Shown one piece after another: positions 15,800 to 24,184 of a stretch of DNA of 64,000 bases (positions are counted from its first letter, which is position 1; each line of letters begins with the position of its first letter). The DNA comes from Evansella vedderi (GTDB lineage Bacteria; Bacillota; Bacilli; Bacillales; Salisediminibacteriaceae): positions 372,001-436,000 of the forward strand of contig NZ_JAUSUG010000002.1 of the NCBI RefSeq assembly GCF_030813435.1, read 5' to 3'. A program made the translations under genes and the position numbers. Under the pieces are notes generated by a model that had not been told where the DNA came from, made no database searches, and was given only the letters and a program-made list of their open reading frames with translations.

Positions 15800-16669
15800 T
15801 CATTGTTCCGTATCCACAAAATACTCAATCACTTCTTCAAGATTTACCCGTTGCATGTTAATAATCCTCACCTGTTCTGTTTGGAGTAGATCTTCCATTT
15901 CCCTTATATTGTTTGTCACTATTTGAGGTGGATTTTCCTCATAGGCAATTATATTAGGGTTATTTTTTAAACCTTGTGGAAATTTCTCGACCCAGATCCT
16001 TCCCCAGTTATCATAAATGTCATCCTTCATGAAGGTACATACTTCTTTGCCGTCCCGAAGAATCGTAATAAAATCACAAATCTGCTTCACTTCCTCCACA
16101 TTATGTGTGGCTAAAATAATACTCTTTTCTCCGTCTTCCATAAAGGAGATTAAATCCTCCTTCATTTTTCGCTGGGAGCTTATATCTAAGCCAGCTGAAG
16201 GCTCATCTAATAGTAATACGGAAGGACGGTGGGACATTGCAAGAACAAGCTCTACTTTTTTCTTCGTTCCCTTCGAGCTTTTTCCAAACTTAACTTCTTC
16301 ATCCACCTGGTACCGTTTAATTAGTTGAGAATAGTACTTTTCATCCCAGGATGGAAACCAATGGGAAACAAGAGCAGCGAGCTCTTTGATTTTTAAATGA
16401 CCAAATGGCTCCAGCATGTCACCTACGTACCCCACTTCTCCCTTTATCTCCGTTTCCTTTCGTAACAAATTCTGGCCAAACCATTCGATGGAACCAGCTT
16501 CCGGCTGCAGTACATTCATAAGTAACCGGAATAATGTGCTTTTTCCAGAACCGTTTGCACCTACAATGGCAACTGCGGTCCCTTTCTCTATTTGTAAATC
16601 TAATGGTCCAAGGGAAAACTTTTTATAATTCTTCGTTAAACCATTAATATTTAATACGTTAGTATCCAT
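15800..16669 (-). CDS. ABC transporter ATP-binding subunit (YtrB/BcrA type)
   Basis: A 289-residue ATPase with Walker A GANGSGKST, Walker B VLLLDEPSAGLD and switch His in LATHNVEE. The signature motif is degenerate (SKGTKKK in place of LSGGQ), as in some YtrB-type exporters. The last 70 residues are an extra tail. It is the third and last gene of a run with a permease (17105) and a GntR repressor (16696), the arrangement of the B. subtilis ytr antibiotic/stress ABC operon. Likely exports or senses a cell-envelope compound with the permease; the compound is unknown. Confidence 0.9.
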   Translation of the reverse strand: MDTNVLNINGLTKNYKKFSLGPLDLQIEKGTAVAIVGANGSGKSTLFRLLMNVLQPEAGSIEWFGQNLLRKETEIKGEVGYVGDMLEPFGHLKIKELAALVSHWFPSWDEKYYSQLIKRYQVDEEVKFGKSSKGTKKKVELVLAMSHRPSVLLLDEPSAGLDISSQRKMKEDLISFMEDGEKSIILATHNVEEVKQICDFITILRDGKEVCTFMKDDIYDNWGRIWVEKFPQGLKNNPNIIAYEENPPQIVTNNIREMEDLLQTEQVRIINMQRVNLEEVIEYFVDTEQ

Positions 16670-16695
16670 GATCTCACCTTCCCCTTTTACCTTCC

Positions 16696-17085
16696 TTAAT
16701 CATTAAATGCCTTTTTGATAGCCTCTTCAAAAATAGATTGTAGTTCTTCTTTAGAAGACCCCACCTGCTTCCCTTGCTCCACGGCCTTTACAATGGCATC
16801 CAACACAACCTTACGTTTTGTTTCTTCCTTTTTATCGGAGTCTATTTCTTTCACGAAGGTCCCTTTTCCTTGAACCGTTTTTATAAAACCGTTGTTTTCT
16901 AAGTTTTGATAAGCCCGTCTTGTGGTAATCACGCTACAGGATAGATCACTGGACAAAACACGGATCGAAGGGAGTGGCGTACCTGGCGGCAATTGTCCAC
17001 TAACAATTAAGGCTTTCACTTGTGTTTCAATTTGATGATAAATCGGTTCTCTGCTTTCTTCTGAAACTCGGATCGGCAGCTTCAT
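16696..17085 (-). CDS. GntR-family repressor of the ABC operon (YtrA type)
   Basis: A 129-residue regulator: winged-helix HTH with the GntR pattern SREPIYHQIETQVK, PPGTPLPSIRVLSSDL and VQGKGTFV, plus a short C-terminal helical region and no large effector domain, which is the YtrA subclass. It sits between the permease and ATPase genes with gaps of 19 and 26 bp, so is cotranscribed. The 38-bp dyad at 18379-18416 in front of the first gene of the run is the natural candidate operator, giving autoregulation; that is inference. Confidence 0.9.
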   Translation of the reverse strand: MKLPIRVSEESREPIYHQIETQVKALIVSGQLPPGTPLPSIRVLSSDLSCSVITTRRAYQNLENNGFIKTVQGKGTFVKEIDSDKKEETKRKVVLDAIVKAVEQGKQVGSSKEELQSIFEEAIKKAFND

Positions 17086-17104
17086 CTCGTCCGCCTCCCT
17101 TCCT

Positions 17105-17845
17105 TTACATGTAGTCCCTCTTTTTTAATCGAACCGTCAGTAATTTACTCCAAAGATAACAGCCTGATATTCCAATAAGGAAGGAAATAAATGCTATCAT
17201 CCACCCATAATCTCTAATTAAAAGAAGGACCCACTCCACAATGCCGTAACCGACGTAAGAATAAAAACTAAGTAACACAATTACAAATATGGCCAATATA
17301 AATAATGGAGAAAGGTGGAGCATCTTTCCGTTCGTACCGTATTCAATGAAAGGATTAATCCCGCTTAAGGCAAGGGCGTAACCAAACCATACAAAAATAA
17401 ATATAATAAACTCCACCGGTGAGATATATTGATACAACGTAAATGATGCGAAAATAGCAATCGTTCCGTAAAAAACGATAGATAGAATCCCTAAAGTGAT
17501 TAAGCTAAACAGGGTCCTGCTTAACCCTAAGGTTGCAACCGGAATTGGTAAGGTACGATAAAAAGCCATCCGTTTACTAAAGGGATCTTCCTTCACCGTC
17601 TCAAAATTTAAGTATGGACGAGACATAAATATAGCCCCTAAACATGGTGTCATGGCGACGAACATAATATCAATGAGAACTTTATTGTAAAACGTTACAT
17701 CTGATCCAAACAAATGTCTTGCTGCCTGCTCTAATAATGTTGCTGAAAGAGTAGCAAAAAATATTGTCATTAATATGGTAAATAGAAGTCCCACCCAGTT
17801 ATATTTTAATTCTTTTCTCGCTAACCAGAATGCTTGTTGCATCAC
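17105..17845 (-). CDS. ABC transporter permease of the GntR-controlled operon
   Basis: A 246-residue membrane protein with about six transmembrane segments (near residues 20-40, 60-75, 110-130, 145-165, 178-198 and 215-238). It has no conserved catalytic motif. FYRTLPIPVATLGLSR resembles the cytosolic loop of ABC-2-type permeases. It lies 19 bp before the GntR gene and one gene before the ATPase, so it is the membrane partner of the ATPase at 15800. It follows the small export-protein gene by 21 bp. Confidence 0.82.
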   Translation of the reverse strand: MMQQAFWLARKELKYNWVGLLFTILMTIFFATLSATLLEQAARHLFGSDVTFYNKVLIDIMFVAMTPCLGAIFMSRPYLNFETVKEDPFSKRMAFYRTLPIPVATLGLSRTLFSLITLGILSIVFYGTIAIFASFTLYQYISPVEFIIFIFVWFGYALALSGINPFIEYGTNGKMLHLSPLFILAIFVIVLLSFYSYVGYGIVEWVLLLIRDYGWMIAFISFLIGISGCYLWSKLLTVRLKKRDYM

Positions 17846-17866
17846 CTTATCCCTCCTTATACCTAC

Positions 17867-18364
17867 TTACTGAAAAATGTTTTGGAGAAAACCATCGTCT
17901 TCTCTTCCTAGTAAATCAATTCCTAAAACGGCTAAAATCGTTAATACAATGGTCCAAAGTGTAATACTTATCGTCATCCAATAAAAGGTTCTTTTCTTCG
18001 TTCCTCCTAATGAGATACTCATAAAAGCAGTTAAGTGACTTCCCACAAACATCGGACCAATAATAGCTAACCCAGGCAATCCATACTTTTTCCAAATATT
18101 TTGTGCCCGTTTTGTTCGTTTGCTTTCTCCCTTCTCTACATCCCCTTCTTTCCTTCTTCTTCTCCATTCTTTAATTTTATTAACAAATAAGATGACAACT
18201 AAAACAGTAAGAATGTTTCCCACTAACCCTAATATGATCGCTGGTGCTGGCGATAGACCAGCCACGATCGATATGGGAATCACAACACATGCTTCGAGAA
18301 ACGGTGTTGCAGATAATAAAAAGACAAGTATATAAGCCCAAAGGAATTCAATAAAATCCATCAT
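17867..18364 (-). CDS. Small multidrug export-like membrane protein
   Basis: A 165-residue membrane protein with about four membrane helices separated by a basic cytosolic loop (KIKEWRRRRKEG). The patterns ATPFLEACVVIPISI and GPMFVGSHLTAF match the small multi-drug export protein family (Pfam 06695). An open frame extends upstream to 18457 but would pass through the operator dyad; the ATG at 18364 (or the next codon) has AAAGGGG five bases before it. First gene of the run permease-GntR-ATPase, so probably part of the same detoxification operon. Confidence 0.8.
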   Translation of the reverse strand: MMDFIEFLWAYILVFLLSATPFLEACVVIPISIVAGLSPAPAIILGLVGNILTVLVVILFVNKIKEWRRRRKEGDVEKGESKRTKRAQNIWKKYGLPGLAIIGPMFVGSHLTAFMSISLGGTKKRTFYWMTISITLWTIVLTILAVLGIDLLGREDDGFLQNIFQ

Positions 18365-18378
18365 AACATCCCCTTTCA

Positions 18379-18416
18379 GTGTTATAGTGTGTATATCAAT
18401 ATAAACACTATAACAC
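18379..18416 (-). promoter_or_regulatory. Candidate GntR operator and promoter region
   Basis: Inverted repeat GTGTTATAGTGT (18379-18390) with ACACTATAACAC (18405-18416), centre near 18397, just upstream of the ribosome site of the first operon gene. On the minus strand TATAGT inside the dyad can be a -10 box with TTTTCA 17 bp upstream as a weak -35, so a bound repressor would cover the promoter. Confidence 0.72.
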
Positions 18417-18579
18417 CAAAAAGTGAATTTGAAAAGTAAGAAATTGGAAATATACAAAATTTAGGTGTAGTTTGTGCTTTTTCCAATTTATAAGGAGAAA
18501 CACCTTAAGTACAGGTCTATCTTTACTAGCCCTTTGCTATAATAAATGGAGCAATTAAATTTTCAAGGAGGCGAAGGTA

Positions 18580-19497
18580 ATGGACACTCCTAAAATAACT
18601 GTAGTTGGTAGCTTAAACATGGATTTAGTTATTTCATTAGAGGTAATGCCACAAATAGGTGAAACGGTACATGGAGACTCCATTCATTATATACCTGGGG
18701 GCAAGGGTGCTAATCAAGCTGTGGGATGTGCAAGATTAGGTGCTGATGTCACAATGATCGGAGCCGTGGGAGATGATCTTTTTGGGAAAAGAATACTTGA
18801 AGAAATGGAACAGTATGGACTTTCTCAAGATGGAATTTTCACTTTGAAAAATGAGTCTACAGGGATAGCAAGTATTTACCACACTAAAGAGGATAACTCC
18901 ATTGCTATTGTCCCGGGGACGAACGGAAAGCTTACACCAGAAATGGTAAAGTCCTATAGGGATGTAATCGCTGCATCTGATATTGTACTGCTTCAGCTGG
19001 AAATTCCAATGGAAACCGTACATGAGTCCCTTCGTATAGCACGTTCATCGGGTGTAAAAACAGTATTAAATCCAGCACCAGTTAATCCCCTATCACCAGA
19101 GTTACTACAATTAGTAGATGTTATCACTCCTAATGAGACAGAGTTTGAAATGTTGATTGGGAAAAAGGCAGATAGATCTGATGCTGAATTGTTTGAAGCC
19201 ATTCGTACATGGGAATCTAAATTTGGAAATAAATTAATTGTTACCCGTGGAAAACACGGGGCAACCCATATTATTGAAGGAAAATTAGAGCATGTTACAG
19301 CTCCTCTAGTAGAAGTAGTAGATACGACAGGGGCAGGGGATTGTTTTAATGCAGCACTTTCCTATGGTTTAGCAAAACAATGGGAGTGGAAAGAAATCTT
19401 ATCCTTTGCCGTTCGAGCAGCTTCCATTTCCGTTACCAAATTTGGTGCCCAAGGAGGAATGCCAACGCTAGGACAGATCACCAATTCTACCGATTAA
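18580..19497 (+). CDS. rbsK: Ribokinase
   Basis: A 305-residue PfkB-family sugar kinase that phosphorylates D-ribose to ribose 5-phosphate. Motifs: GSLNMDLV at the N-terminus, GGKGANQAVG (sugar binding), TPNETEFE and the C-terminal DTTGAGDCF with the catalytic Asp. Length matches ribokinases. The ATG follows CAAGGAGGCG. Unusually no rbsR, rbsD or rbs transporter gene is adjacent: the gene stands alone, so ribose would have to enter by a transporter coded elsewhere or come from nucleoside turnover. Confidence 0.92.
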   Translation: MDTPKITVVGSLNMDLVISLEVMPQIGETVHGDSIHYIPGGKGANQAVGCARLGADVTMIGAVGDDLFGKRILEEMEQYGLSQDGIFTLKNESTGIASIYHTKEDNSIAIVPGTNGKLTPEMVKSYRDVIAASDIVLLQLEIPMETVHESLRIARSSGVKTVLNPAPVNPLSPELLQLVDVITPNETEFEMLIGKKADRSDAELFEAIRTWESKFGNKLIVTRGKHGATHIIEGKLEHVTAPLVEVVDTTGAGDCFNAALSYGLAKQWEWKEILSFAVRAASISVTKFGAQGGMPTLGQITNSTD

Positions 19498-19508
19498 TTT
19501 AATACAAT

Positions 19509-19547
19509 CAAAAAAGAGGGTACTCCAAGTTTTTGAGCCACCCTCTT
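19509..19547 (-). terminator. Terminator of the XdhC/MocA genes
   Basis: Stem AAGAGGGT/ACCCTCTT (19514-19521 with 19540-19547); on the minus strand it is followed by TTTTTTG. Confidence 0.65.
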
Positions 19548-19612
19548 CATAACCCTACTGACCTGCCATTTCTTTTCACAACCTGCCTTTTGGAAAAATG
19601 ATGTCACAGTGC

Positions 19613-20257
19613 TCAATTTTCCCATTTTCCTTTTTCCAATTCTAGGACAATCCTTTGGGCTCGTTGATAATCATCTGGTGTATCAACATCAAAGTGAATA
19701 TACGGATCTTCAAGATGTATCATTTCTTTTTCTTCCATACTTCGCCACAGAGCCCTTCCCCCTTTGTTCCATGTTGTATGAAGCTTACTTATGTTTCCAA
19801 AAAATACAGGGTGCCCCGGTCTTCCCTTATGATGAGGGCGGATAGCAAAGGGAGTCTGTTCCTTCTCCAACCGTTCTGCTCCATTGCCCATTATCCGGCT
19901 AATAACCTTATTTTGAATAAATGGCTGATCACCTAAAAAGAACATTACCCCTTCTTGCTGATGGGAAAGGGAGGCTTCCATCCCTTTTTTAAAGGAATGG
20001 TGCTGCCCTAACTTATATTCATCATTGTCCAGCCAAATTAGCCTAGGATCATTGATGTTGATTTGAGATTTTATTTTCTCCCTTTCGTGTCCAACGACGA
20101 CAATAATTTTAGAAAAAGGGTGGGTTTGAATCTTTTTAATGACTCGCTCTAAAATGGATTCACCACTTAGCTGTAGCAACTGCTTTGCTTTTCCCCTTCC
20201 CATTCGTGATGACATGCCGGCAGCGAGAATGACAGCTGATATGTTGTTTTGGTTCAT
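19613..20257 (-). CDS. MocA/PucB-like molybdenum cofactor cytidylyltransferase
   Basis: A 214-residue NTP-transferase-fold protein that would cytidylate molybdopterin for enzymes such as xanthine dehydrogenase. Motifs: AVILAAGMSSRMG then a Lys nearby (nucleotide binding), FFLGDQPF (metal Asp), RPGHPVFF and FDVDTPDDYQ near the end. ATG 20257 overlaps the TGA of the upstream xdhC by four bases (ATGA), a sign of translational coupling. Together they match B. subtilis pucA-pucB, but the catalytic subunit genes are not in this window. Confidence 0.85.
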   Translation of the reverse strand: MNQNNISAVILAAGMSSRMGRGKAKQLLQLSGESILERVIKKIQTHPFSKIIVVVGHEREKIKSQININDPRLIWLDNDEYKLGQHHSFKKGMEASLSHQQEGVMFFLGDQPFIQNKVISRIMGNGAERLEKEQTPFAIRPHHKGRPGHPVFFGNISKLHTTWNKGGRALWRSMEEKEMIHLEDPYIHFDVDTPDDYQRAQRIVLELEKGKWEN

Positions 20258-21312
20258 AGCATTGCCCACTTTCTTTTACGGCTAAGCGCTCTTCTTTTAT
20301 TTCGTTCCTTAATTAACTCAGCTAAAATACTAATACTAATTTCTTCGGCACCTTCTGCGTGTATATCCACTCCAACTGGAGAGTGAAGCCACTCTGGAAT
20401 TTTTGTAGAACCTAACAACCGTTTTGTCCTTTCCCTCGGCCCTAAAATTCCAACGTACTTTAAGGGAGGAGTCATTTCTTGAAGATAGTTTAATACGTAT
20501 CGATCCCTTTCAAAGTGGTGGTTCATAATCAAAACGTAACTATTTTCCTTTATTTCATTACTTGCCAAATATCTTTCCGGATGCTCCACAATCAGCTCCT
20601 TCCCATTGGGGAAATTCCTCTCATTACAACGGGTTTCTCTTGGATCAATGACAATTGGTGAAAAGGAAAATTCAGCTGCCCTTCTAACAACCGGTTCCAC
20701 ATCCATACCAGCACCGAAAATATAAAGAAAATCCTCTCCTTCCAAACGCTCCATTAAATAATCCTCATCCTTACTAAACGTAACGTATTTTAATGGACGC
20801 TCTTCCCTTATAAACTCCATAACTTGAGTATTTAATTCTCTTCCAATAGCAAAGGGCAAAGTTCCCACTTCCTCACCATTTGTAAAAAATAATGCGGGCA
20901 TTGTTGAAATTTCTCCTTCTTTCACTTTTCGAACAGATATAATATGCTTCCCTATTTCTAAATGAGAAAAAACAGTTTCAAAGTAAGGACCCCATTGCAG
21001 AGACTCAAGTAAAATCCTTACTTTTCCGTTACAGCCAGCTCCTTGCCCCCAACCAATGTCATCTTCCGCCCTTAGGTCATACGTCATGATTTTCGTCAGT
21101 TTATTGTAAAGTACCTCTTCTGTATGGACTTGTAAATCCTCTTCTAAACAACCTCCACTGATGGTTCCGTACCGCTGACCATTATTGCAAAAAAGCATTT
21201 TTGCCCCTTCATGTCGATAGGCGGAACCAATTACTTCAATTACTGTTGCTATACAAAATGATTGATGAGCATTTTTCTGTATCATTTTTAGAAAGTTATA
21301 AAACTCCTTCAT
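20254..21312 (-). CDS. XdhC/CoxI-family molybdenum cofactor insertion/maturation protein (PucA-like)
   Basis: A 352-residue protein that in relatives binds molybdenum cofactor and helps its sulfuration and insertion into xanthine dehydrogenase. The N-terminal domain has TISGGCLEEDL with the conserved Cys and a GQGAGCNG segment; the C-terminal Rossmann domain begins IFGAGMDVEPVVRRA and continues with GPRERTKRLL. Coupled by a 4-bp overlap to the MocA-like gene. The two maturation genes without enzyme subunits suggest that the target enzyme is coded elsewhere. Confidence 0.9.
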   Translation of the reverse strand: MKEFYNFLKMIQKNAHQSFCIATVIEVIGSAYRHEGAKMLFCNNGQRYGTISGGCLEEDLQVHTEEVLYNKLTKIMTYDLRAEDDIGWGQGAGCNGKVRILLESLQWGPYFETVFSHLEIGKHIISVRKVKEGEISTMPALFFTNGEEVGTLPFAIGRELNTQVMEFIREERPLKYVTFSKDEDYLMERLEGEDFLYIFGAGMDVEPVVRRAAEFSFSPIVIDPRETRCNERNFPNGKELIVEHPERYLASNEIKENSYVLIMNHHFERDRYVLNYLQEMTPPLKYVGILGPRERTKRLLGSTKIPEWLHSPVGVDIHAEGAEEISISILAELIKERNKRRALSRKRKWAML

Positions 21313-21370
21313 TACCTATCCCCCTAATCATCCTTTGTAATATGTATGCATTCCCCAAAGGATCTCATAC

Positions 21371-21404
21371 ATAAAAAGCACTCCTCCACATGGAAAAGTG
21401 CTTT
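21371..21404 (-). terminator. Terminator of the helicase gene
   Basis: Stem AAAGCACT/AGTGCTTT (21375-21382 with 21397-21404); a T-run follows on the minus strand. Confidence 0.7.
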
Positions 21405-21440
21405 CACAAGTATTTTCATGGATTTGACAAAACACAACAT

Positions 21441-21490
21441 CATTTCCTCGGAAATGACGTCATAAAAGAACATTTCCTTGGAAATTTTAT
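21441..21490. repeat. Two small palindromes in tandem
   Basis: ATTTCCTCGGAAAT and ATTTCCTTGGAAAT occur about 32 bp apart between the helicase stop and its terminator. They could be short mRNA hairpins or a repeated protein site; nothing else identifies them. Confidence 0.5.
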
Positions 21491-21538
21491 CACTATTCTA
21501 GAATCTTCTTATTTGATTAGATTTCCACAGGGAATATG

Positions 21539-23899
21539 TTAATAACCGTATACTACCTCAAAGTCTTTCCATTCGTAGGGCAATAGTGCCTGATATTTGG
21601 GAGTTAAAAAGCGATCATCGATTAACACAAGCTGTCCCGTGTCGGTCTCTGTACGAATAAGTCTGCCCCCAGCTTGGAGAACTTTACTGATTCCTGGGTA
21701 AACATAGGCATAATCATAGCCGTTTTTCCCAATGGATTGAAAGTATTTTCTAATAATTTCTTGCTCCGTGTTGAATTGAGGTAAACCAACCCCAACAACA
21801 ATAACACCTTTAAGCCTGTCCCCTTTTAAATCAATCCCTTCAGAAAAGATGCCCCCTAAAACGGCAAAACCTAGCACCCCTTTTTGATGATTTCCTTGGA
21901 ATTTCTGTAAAAACTCTTCCCGCTCTCCCTCATTCATAGTATTAGATTGAATGATCGTAGGAACTTCCGGAAACTGCTCTGTAAACTCCCCATAAACGAG
22001 AGCCATATATTGATAGGACGGGAAGAAAATCAATATATTCCCTCCAATATGGGCTGCCCTTTCCTTTATCACATCGACAATTCTCTGACTTGTTCTATCC
22101 CTATCTTTAAATCTTGTAGAGACATTTACAATGGTGGTGTCTAATTGATCACGATTAAACGGGGAGTCCAGTGATAACGTATAATCTTCACTAGTACCAC
22201 CTAACATCTCCTTATAATAATTACCTGGAATGAGGGTAGCAGAAAAGAACACCGTTCCCCGATAGTTTTTCGTCCCTTCGCGAAGAAGCTTAGAGGGATT
22301 CATGCACATAAGCTTTATAATTACTTCACTTTTGTTTCGTTCGAAATAGGTAATGTAATTTTCGTCATAAAGTTTATTAATTTTCAAATACGTATTTGCC
22401 TCGAAGTAAGCCTCCAGGAGCACATCCAGCCCCTCACTATTAGAATTACGTGGCAGCCACTCCTCACATATTTCGACAAATTGCTGGAGCAAATTTGGTA
22501 ATTCTTCTAGGGGCTCTTCCTGTGTCGTGTAGGGGTCTGAAAGCCGCTCTTTTTTTAAGTTTAGCAAAAACATATTTACTTGATTGGCTGATTGAGAGAT
22601 ACTCTTGTCCCTTTTGGAAAACTCCCTTTTCACCTCTAAGAATAACGATTTACGAATGGATGCTGAATACATCGTTTGAGCCCTATCAACTAGATTATGA
22701 GCTTCATCTACTAGTAAAGCATAACTATTTTTATTTTCACCAGATAGCCGTTTTAACGTTACCCTGGGATCAAACACATAGTTATAATCACAGATGATGG
22801 CATCAGCAAGCATTGCCGCATCTAAGGAAAATTCAAAAGGACAGACAGTATGCTTTTTAGCGTACTTTTCTATCGTTTCCCGGTCCAGCTTATCCTCATT
22901 TTCATATAAATCCAAAATTGCTTCATTAATCCTGTCATAATAACCGTTAGCAAACTCACAGTATTCCTTTTGACATATGGTTTCTTCCTTGAAACAAATT
23001 TTATCCTTGGCCGTGATGGTACACACCTTCATGCGAAGTCCCTTTTCCCTCAGAAGAGAAAAGGTTTCCTCCGCTACAGTCCGGGTAATGGTTTTTGCTG
23101 TTATATAGACCAGTTTTTGAATTTTTTCCTCCCCGATGGCTTTTACGGTTGGAAAAATAGTAGACACGGTCTTTCCAATACCCGTTGGAGCCTTCACGAA
23201 CAGTTTTTTATCATCAAGGATGGTCTTATAGGTGGCCACTGCCATATCCCGTTGTCCTTTACGATAGCTTTCAAAGGGAAAGGTGAGCTGCTGAATGGAG
23301 TTTATTTTCTCCTTTGTAAATGCGGCTGTGATGGCAGCAAATTTGATATAGCCGTTGAGCACAGTAAACATAAAAGCCTCTAATTCCTCAAAAGTAAAGG
23401 ACTTCCTCGTGGACTTTATTTCATCTGTTTTCACATCTGCGTAGGTAACTTGTACGTTGATTTCTTTTAGCTCATGCTCTTTTGCATACATATAACCGTA
23501 GAGCTTAGCCTGTGCCCAATGGACCTGGTTCCCTTCTGGGTCAATATGGGATAGTCCCCTTGAAGCAGACTTGATTTCATCAATGGTTACCCCGTCTTGA
23601 AAGAGAACACCATCGCATCTCCCTTCTAATAGAAAGGTGAAGTCTTTATAGTTGATTGCGGCAGTCAGATGCACTTCCTTTCGATCGTCAGGATCGTACT
23701 TTTTCTGAACTTTTTGATGCGTTTTGATCCCGTCTGTTAGGGCCGTATTTTTCACCTGGAGTGTTGTATCAATACTTCCACTGTTATAGACATATTCCAC
23801 TAAACTCCGGACGGAAATTTCAATTTTGTCGCTCACAACATCACCCAGTTCCACTTTTATATAAAAAATTAGTCTATTTTCTTCGTTAGTTTCTTTCAT
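21539..23899 (-). CDS. DinG/XPD-like ATP-dependent DNA helicase with N-terminal PD-(D/E)xK domain
   Basis: A 786-residue superfamily-2 helicase. The N-terminus (about 1-190) has the RecB/Cas4-type nuclease pattern GRCDGVL...TIDEIKS (Asp, Glu-x-Lys). The helicase core has Walker A PTGIGKT, DEAH box LLVDEAHN and motif VI GGRLIRTETD. Between motifs Ia and II four cysteines (ICFKEETICQKEYC, then HTVCPFEF) fit the XPD-family 4Fe-4S cluster. Such proteins unwind DNA with 5'-3' polarity in repair. Stand-alone gene with its own terminator; a 21-bp phased array lies directly upstream. Confidence 0.9.
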   Translation of the reverse strand: MKETNEENRLIFYIKVELGDVVSDKIEISVRSLVEYVYNSGSIDTTLQVKNTALTDGIKTHQKVQKKYDPDDRKEVHLTAAINYKDFTFLLEGRCDGVLFQDGVTIDEIKSASRGLSHIDPEGNQVHWAQAKLYGYMYAKEHELKEINVQVTYADVKTDEIKSTRKSFTFEELEAFMFTVLNGYIKFAAITAAFTKEKINSIQQLTFPFESYRKGQRDMAVATYKTILDDKKLFVKAPTGIGKTVSTIFPTVKAIGEEKIQKLVYITAKTITRTVAEETFSLLREKGLRMKVCTITAKDKICFKEETICQKEYCEFANGYYDRINEAILDLYENEDKLDRETIEKYAKKHTVCPFEFSLDAAMLADAIICDYNYVFDPRVTLKRLSGENKNSYALLVDEAHNLVDRAQTMYSASIRKSLFLEVKREFSKRDKSISQSANQVNMFLLNLKKERLSDPYTTQEEPLEELPNLLQQFVEICEEWLPRNSNSEGLDVLLEAYFEANTYLKINKLYDENYITYFERNKSEVIIKLMCMNPSKLLREGTKNYRGTVFFSATLIPGNYYKEMLGGTSEDYTLSLDSPFNRDQLDTTIVNVSTRFKDRDRTSQRIVDVIKERAAHIGGNILIFFPSYQYMALVYGEFTEQFPEVPTIIQSNTMNEGEREEFLQKFQGNHQKGVLGFAVLGGIFSEGIDLKGDRLKGVIVVGVGLPQFNTEQEIIRKYFQSIGKNGYDYAYVYPGISKVLQAGGRLIRTETDTGQLVLIDDRFLTPKYQALLPYEWKDFEVVYGY

Positions 23900-23940
23900 T
23901 TTAGCACATACGTTCTATCTAGTGAACTAGATGGTAGCTG

Positions 23941-24040
23941 TATGTGCGATTTTTGAGGTTATATGTGCTATAATCTAGTTTCTATGTGCGATTATCATGG
24001 TTCTATGTGCGATTATTAACCCTCTATGTGCGATTCGACT
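23941..24040 (+). repeat. 21-bp phased array of TATGTGCGAT words (B1)
   Basis: Five words TATGTGCGAT (the second reads TATGTGCTAT) start at 23941, 23962, 23983, 24004 and 24025, exactly 21 bp apart. The last runs into TCGACTAAAT. An inverted partial word (TAGCACATA, 23902-23910) and a palindrome ATCTAGTGAACTAGAT (23917-23932) precede the array. The region between the helicase and the deacetylase contains no other gene. Confidence 0.93.
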
Positions 24041-24184
24041 AAATTAAACAAAATTAGATAATCTTCACACCCTCCCACCAAAAAAATATGCAGGTATTTT
24101 TATAATTATCATTCATATCCTGATCAAAATTGATTAAAATGAACTAAACATATAAAGGAGGTCTTCCAAATGCGGACTCCATGA

